Assembly (NCBI GenBank): GCA_008375315.1
Contig: CP032507.1
Location: 868,001 to 932,000, forward strand
Direction of reading: 5' to 3'
Origin: Ectothiorhodospiraceae bacterium BW-2
GTDB lineage: Bacteria > Pseudomonadota > Gammaproteobacteria > Thiohalomonadales > Thiohalomonadaceae
Length of the DNA: 64,000 bases
Shown here: positions 60,017 through 64,000 of the stretch, in pieces
Numbering within the stretch: the stretch's first letter is position 1
Layout of the letters: the number at the start of each line of letters is the position of its first letter
The notes under the pieces: generated by a model
Told to the model about the DNA's origin: nothing
The model's database searches: none
The model's input: only the letters and a program-made list of their open reading frames with translations
Position numbers and translations under genes: made by a program

Positions 60017-60922
60017 TCATGGCCCCGAAATAACTTTAGCGCCACCAAATCCCTGCTGCTGTAGCTGCGGCAATAGTGCAGCGGCTGCGGCTCTATCGCT
60101 ATAGGGGCCTAACCGCACCCGATAGAGCAGGCCGCTCTGCCCCGCTATCGGGATGATCTGCGCTGTCTGATTGACCTTCTGTGCTAGCTGTTGTTGTAGC
60201 ACAGTCGCTCCGGCATTACTGCTAAAGGCACCTAATTGAATGTAGTATGCCGACGGCAACGGTGCTGCTGGTGCTGCTGGTTCTGGTTCTGGTTCTGGTG
60301 CTGGTGCTGGTTCTGGTGCTGGTGCCGGTGCCGGTATCGCTACCACCACAGCGGCCACTGGCTCTTGAGGGGGGGGCTCTGTCACAGCGGGCGGCGTCGG
60401 CGTCGGCGTTGTTGGAGGAGGAACTAAGATCACCTCCACCCGCACAGGGGCGGTTCCACTCTCCACTATCCCCAATTTTAGGGCAGCAGCGTAGGAGAGA
60501 TCGATCACCCTCCCCTCATGAAACGGGCCGCGATCATTAATCCGAACCACTAGCTGCCGCTGGTTATTGAGGTTAGTGACGCGGGCGTAGCTGGGGATAG
60601 GTAGCGTCGGATGGGCGGCGCTAATACGGGTCATGTCGAAAATCTCGCCGTTAGCGGTCGGGTTACCATGAAATTTACGGCCATACCATGAGGCGATCCC
60701 CTCCTCTTGATAGGGGCGCCGCTGCTGCTCTACGAGGTAGGTCTTGCCAAAACGGACATAACTGGCCCGATTCCCCCCAGCGGATATCGGCTCGTAACGG
60801 GGGGTAAGCTCCTCAATGGAGTCCAGATCGAGCGCAATCTCCGGTGGGCCATCTTTAATCACAATCTCTTGGGTACAGCCCCCTAACATCAACCCAACTC
60901 CTAATAACAGCAGCCATCTCAT
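60017..60922 (-). CDS. rlpA: RlpA septal lytic transglycosylase lipoprotein
   Basis: 301 residues from ATG 60922 with GGAG upstream. Lipobox MLGGCTQ, a double-psi beta-barrel catalytic domain (EEGIASWYGRKFHGNPTANG, VRINDRGPFHEGRVIDLSYA), a Pro/Ala/Glu linker from repeated codons (60280-60340), and a C-terminal SPOR domain (YYIQLGAFSSNAGATVLQQQ) that binds septal denuded glycans. Confidence 0.95.
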   Translation of the reverse strand: MRWLLLLGVGLMLGGCTQEIVIKDGPPEIALDLDSIEELTPRYEPISAGGNRASYVRFGKTYLVEQQRRPYQEEGIASWYGRKFHGNPTANGEIFDMTRISAAHPTLPIPSYARVTNLNNQRQLVVRINDRGPFHEGRVIDLSYAAALKLGIVESGTAPVRVEVILVPPPTTPTPTPPAVTEPPPQEPVAAVVVAIPAPAPAPEPAPAPEPEPEPAAPAAPLPSAYYIQLGAFSSNAGATVLQQQLAQKVNQTAQIIPIAGQSGLLYRVRLGPYSDRAAAAALLPQLQQQGFGGAKVISGP

Positions 60923-60945
60923 CGATTCTATCTCCAATGATACGG

Positions 60946-61917
60946 CTACTGTTGGTAGCTGCTGCGAATCGCTTCAGCGAGCTGAAAGACCGCCATCGCA
61001 TAGAGTTCGCTATGGTTATAGCGGGTAATGGCATAAAAGTTATCGTACACCAGCCAATACTCCGGCCCGCTCTGTTGCTTCAATTCAATGAGTGCGGCCC
61101 TCTCGGGGGCAACGGTTGGTGCCTGCTGCGGCTTAACGCCACGATGAGCTGCCTCTGCTAGACTGATATGGGGCTTATACCCCGTTAGTAGCCCCTTATA
61201 GTCGCTACCGCTCACTTCGGCGCGACTGGCAATCGGCTTGCCTCGCTGCCAGCGGTGTCTGGCTAGGTAGTTGGCTACGCTGCCGACAATATCCTCCATT
61301 GAGTTCCAGAGATCACGCTTACCATCGCCATCAAAATCGATAGCGTAGGCGCGATAGCTGCTAGGAATAAACTGCGGCTGCCCCATCGCACCGGCATAGG
61401 AGCCGTAGAGCTTAGGCAGCTCAAACCCCTCCTCTCGGCCAATTAAAAACAGCTCTTTGAGCTGCTGGCGAAAAAATTTAGCTCGTGGCGGATAGGCAAA
61501 TGCGAGCGTTGCGAGCGACTCGGCCACCCGGTGTCTGCCCTGATATTGACCGAAGCGAGTTTCGACCCCAATGATGGCGACAATAATCTCAGCCGGCGTA
61601 CCAAACTGCTCTTCGGCCCGTTGTAACAGCGTCTCATGGGTACGCCAAAACTGTGCGCCATCCCGAATCCGCTCCGGCTTTAGAAAGATAGGGCGATATT
61701 GGTGCCACTCTAGTGTCCGCTCTGCGGGGCGGCTAATCGCGTCTAGCACGCTCTGTTGCAGCTCTAGGGATTCAAAGAGGGTACCTAGCTCAGTGGCATC
61801 AAATGAGTGCTCTTCGACCATCTCCTGAATGAAACGGTTAACCTCCGCTTGCGGCAGCGATGCGGCGTGGAGCGGAGCATGACAAAGTAGAAACAGAAAG
61901 AAAGTAGTGTATCTCAT
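60946..61917 (-). CDS. mltB: Membrane-bound lytic transglycosylase B
   Basis: 323 residues. Signal peptide (FFLFLLCHAPLHA), no lipobox Cys, so probably soluble periplasmic. Catalytic Glu in IVAIIGVETRFGQYQG, then SYAGAMGQPQFIPSSYRAYA and DLWNSMEDIVGSVANYL. Family 103 type. Overlaps the rodA stop by 4 nt (ATGA). Confidence 0.96.
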   Translation of the reverse strand: MRYTTFFLFLLCHAPLHAASLPQAEVNRFIQEMVEEHSFDATELGTLFESLELQQSVLDAISRPAERTLEWHQYRPIFLKPERIRDGAQFWRTHETLLQRAEEQFGTPAEIIVAIIGVETRFGQYQGRHRVAESLATLAFAYPPRAKFFRQQLKELFLIGREEGFELPKLYGSYAGAMGQPQFIPSSYRAYAIDFDGDGKRDLWNSMEDIVGSVANYLARHRWQRGKPIASRAEVSGSDYKGLLTGYKPHISLAEAAHRGVKPQQAPTVAPERAALIELKQQSGPEYWLVYDNFYAITRYNHSELYAMAVFQLAEAIRSSYQQ

Positions 61918-63011
61918 GTGCGTGATAATAGATTCCGGTGAGTGTGAACAGACATTAGGATACCGAAACCGGCGAGTAAGGTCACCATCGAACTGCCTCC
62001 ATAGCTCATTAAAGGTAGCGGTAACCCGACAACCGGCAGCAATCCCATCACCATTCCCATATTGACAAACAGATAGACAAAGAAGGTCATCACCACGCCG
62101 GAGGCGAGCAGCCGACCATAGCTGGTCTGCGCCATCATGGCAATATAGAGCCCGCGTACAATAATTAACAGATAGAGCAGTAGTAGTAGCGCTATCCCCA
62201 TAAAACCAAACTCCTCGCTAAAGACCGCAAAGATAAAGTCGGTGTGGCGCTCGGGCAGAAACTCCAGGTGGGACTGGGTGCCATTGAGCCACCCCTTGCC
62301 AAACAGACCGCCCGAACCGATGGCGATAGTCGATTGAATAATATGGTAACCACTCCCTAACGGATCGCTCTCTGGATTGATTAGCGTCAACACCCGCTGG
62401 CGCTGGTAGTCGAGCATCGCATAGTGCCAGAAGATAATTGCTGTCGGGATCAGCATCACCACGGTGGAGACGATGTAGCGCCAGCCAAGACCGGCAAAAA
62501 AGAGGACGCTAAGCCCTGAGGCCGCTACCAGCAGTGCGGTACCGAGATCGGGCTGTTTGAGAATAAGCGCCGCCGGTAGCGCAATAATCGCCATCGCTAT
62601 CGCTACCTGTTTGGGCCACGGGGGTAGCGGCTTATCGTGCAGCCAGGCGGCCACCATCATCGGTAGCGCCAATTTTAGCAGCTCTGAGGGCTGAAATCTA
62701 AACACCCCCAAATCGAGCCAGCGCTGCGCCCCTTTGCCCATCTCACCCATGATTAACACCCCTAGCAGCAGCACTATCCCTAGATAGTAAATGGGCATAC
62801 TCCAGCGCAGTAGCTTCTCAGGTGAGATTTGCGCCACAGCAACCATCACCCCAAAGGCCACCACCAGTCGCACGACTTGGCGCACTACCATATCGGGCTG
62901 CTGATTTGCGGCGCTATAGAGGGTTATCAACCCCACTGCCGTCACTAACAGTAACCCGAACAGGAGCGGTAAGTCCAGATGAAACTGTAGCGACAATGAG
63001 CGCTGCTGCAT
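61914..63011 (-). CDS. rodA: Rod-shape SEDS glycosyltransferase
   Basis: 365 residues, about ten membrane helices. SEDS signature: LKQPDLGTALLVAASGLSVL, WLNGTQSHLEFLPERHTDFI, and GLPLPLMSYGGSSMVTLLAG. Polymerises glycan with PBP2, whose gene precedes it by 6 bp. Elongasome component. Confidence 0.97.
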   Translation of the reverse strand: MQQRSLSLQFHLDLPLLFGLLLVTAVGLITLYSAANQQPDMVVRQVVRLVVAFGVMVAVAQISPEKLLRWSMPIYYLGIVLLLGVLIMGEMGKGAQRWLDLGVFRFQPSELLKLALPMMVAAWLHDKPLPPWPKQVAIAMAIIALPAALILKQPDLGTALLVAASGLSVLFFAGLGWRYIVSTVVMLIPTAIIFWHYAMLDYQRQRVLTLINPESDPLGSGYHIIQSTIAIGSGGLFGKGWLNGTQSHLEFLPERHTDFIFAVFSEEFGFMGIALLLLLYLLIIVRGLYIAMMAQTSYGRLLASGVVMTFFVYLFVNMGMVMGLLPVVGLPLPLMSYGGSSMVTLLAGFGILMSVHTHRNLLSRT

Positions 63012-63017
63012 CGTCGC

Positions 63018-64000
63018 TTAGCCTCGGTTACCGAGGAAGTAGTCGAATATCTGCCGTGCAATCGGTGCCGCCACTTTGCTACCACTGCCGCCATTTTCGA
63101 CAATCAGCGCCACCACCAATTGCGGATTATCGACCGGCGCAAAGGCGATAAACAGCGCGTGATCGTGTAGCCGTTTACTGAGCTCACTCGCATCATACTC
63201 CTCCCCCTGCGGAATACCGAATACCTGCGCGGTACCGGTTTTACCGGCCATGCGGTAGTTCAAGCCGGTACCGATGGTTCGTGCAGTCCCATGAACCCCG
63301 TGCACTACTTCGGCCATGCTCTCGAAAATAGCCTCCCAGCTCGACTCGGCAATATCGTTCAAACGGCTCTCGATCACACTGTCAGTCACATGGAGTTCGC
63401 CATCTTCGGGGCTGCTCATCGCTCTGACCACCCGAGGTTGGTAGAGTGTCCCCCGATTCGCTAGCGCTGCGGTCGCTCGTGCGAGCTGTAGTGGTGTCGT
63501 CAACATCGCCCCTTGACCAATACCGGTAATCAGAGTCTCACCGCTATACCAGGCCTCGTTGCGTTTACGCCACTTCCACTCCCGTGTCGGCATCAGTCCT
63601 GCTAATTCACCCCCGATATCGATAGTGGTCAGTTGGCCAAAACCGAATCGCTGCATAAACAGCGCTAAACGGTCGATACCTAGCTCTAGTGAGAGATCGT
63701 AAAAATAGACATCACACGACTCGGCAATGGCGCTTTTTAGAGTCACATGGCCATGGCCCCACTTTTTCCAGTCGCGATATTTGCGCTCATTGTCGCCAAT
63801 TTGGTAGAAGCCCGGGCAGAAGAGCGAGCTGTCACTATCGATTAGATGGTGCTCCAGACCAGCCAAGCCCACAAACGGCTTAGTGGTTGAGCCGGGCGGG
63901 TACTGCCCTCTAAGCGCTCGGTTAAAGAGCGGTTTATCGGCCGAGTCGGTCAAACGCCGGTAGTCACTGCCGGAGATACCATTGACAAACAGATTGTTAT
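63018..64000 (-). CDS. mrdA: Penicillin-binding protein 2 (partial, 5' end outside window)
   Basis: The C-terminal 327 codons are present; the frame is open to the window edge (NLFVNGISGSDYRRLTDSAD). Transpeptidase motifs are GQYPPGSTTKPFVGLAGLEH with the acylated Ser in STTK, AESCDVYFYDLS (SxD/SxN region), and MAGKTGTAQVFG. Works with RodA in cell elongation. Confidence 0.96.
   Translation of the reverse strand, partial: NNLFVNGISGSDYRRLTDSADKPLFNRALRGQYPPGSTTKPFVGLAGLEHHLIDSDSSLFCPGFYQIGDNERKYRDWKKWGHGHVTLKSAIAESCDVYFYDLSLELGIDRLALFMQRFGFGQLTTIDIGGELAGLMPTREWKWRKRNEAWYSGETLITGIGQGAMLTTPLQLARATAALANRGTLYQPRVVRAMSSPEDGELHVTDSVIESRLNDIAESSWEAIFESMAEVVHGVHGTARTIGTGLNYRMAGKTGTAQVFGIPQGEEYDASELSKRLHDHALFIAFAPVDNPQLVVALIVENGGSGSKVAAPIARQIFDYFLGNRG

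Noticed and set aside
60280-60345. GGTTCTGGTGCTGGTGCTGG simple repeat
   Set aside because: It encodes the Pro/Ala/Glu linker between the barrel and SPOR domains of RlpA, a low-complexity region normal for this family.

Overview
The window is a chromosomal segment of a gammaproteobacterium that probably oxidises sulfur and stores sulfur globules. The right end carries the conserved gammaproteobacterial cell-wall/lipoate cluster (mrdA-rodA-mltB-rlpA-dacA-dat-ybeD-lipB-lipA, all minus strand). Beside it lies a secreted Gly/Tyr/Pro-rich protein of the sulfur-globule-protein type (55451-55885) with a promoter and terminator. The sequence does not fix the genus. The many caspase-like, sulfatase-modifying-factor-like and NTPase-nuclease genes recall large or aggregating sulfur bacteria (inference).

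Region 1, about 1-29.1 kb, is an accessory island built around diversity-generating retroelements (DGRs). The left edge holds a DGR reverse transcriptase (its 3' half lies outside the window), the accessory protein Avd and an operon of two caspase-like peptidases, an LPP20-like protein and a lectin-fold target. Three sulfatase-modifying-factor-type targets, near 1.1, 14.3 and 25.0 kb, end in variable repeats. These differ almost only at the first and second bases of codons, the signature of adenine-directed mutagenesis from AAY codons. A second target family (DUF1566 type, near 6.7 and 10.9 kb) shows the same pattern and is fused to caspase domains. One copy is cut in two by an intact insertion sequence with an 8-bp target duplication. 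An orphan adenine-rich template repeat next to a relic reverse transcriptase lies at 28.6-29.1 kb. Interspersed are five NTPase plus PD-(D/E)XK nuclease genes in two families. Within each family the copies are nearly identical, except for one divergent segment between the Walker A and Walker B regions.

Region 2, 29.3-33.9 kb, holds a PepSY protein with a two-component system, followed by decayed genes (methyltransferase, Rpn-type nucleases) and small inverted-repeat elements.

Region 3, 33.9-53.4 kb, is a minus-strand defence locus of about 19.5 kb. Its order of transcription is phosphorothioation-associated methyltransferase, cysteine desulfurase, DUF4007 protein, large P-loop ATPase, MNT nucleotidyltransferase, HEPN RNase, PAPS-reductase-family sulfurtransferase, a protein that looks like a sulfur-binding domain fused to a DUF4007-like domain, a small unknown protein, BrxC-like ATPase, PglZ and short BrxL. 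This is a BREX type 4-like system merged with sulfur-modification genes. It lacks DndB, DndD and DndE and any DndFGH- or SspBDE-like gene. The sulfur reader and the sulfurtransferase are AT-rich and separated by MITE-like repeats, so they look separately acquired.

Region 4, 53.4-64 kb, has remnants, a lipase-like hydrolase, the sulfur-globule-type gene and the housekeeping cluster. No tRNA, rRNA or CRISPR array was seen.
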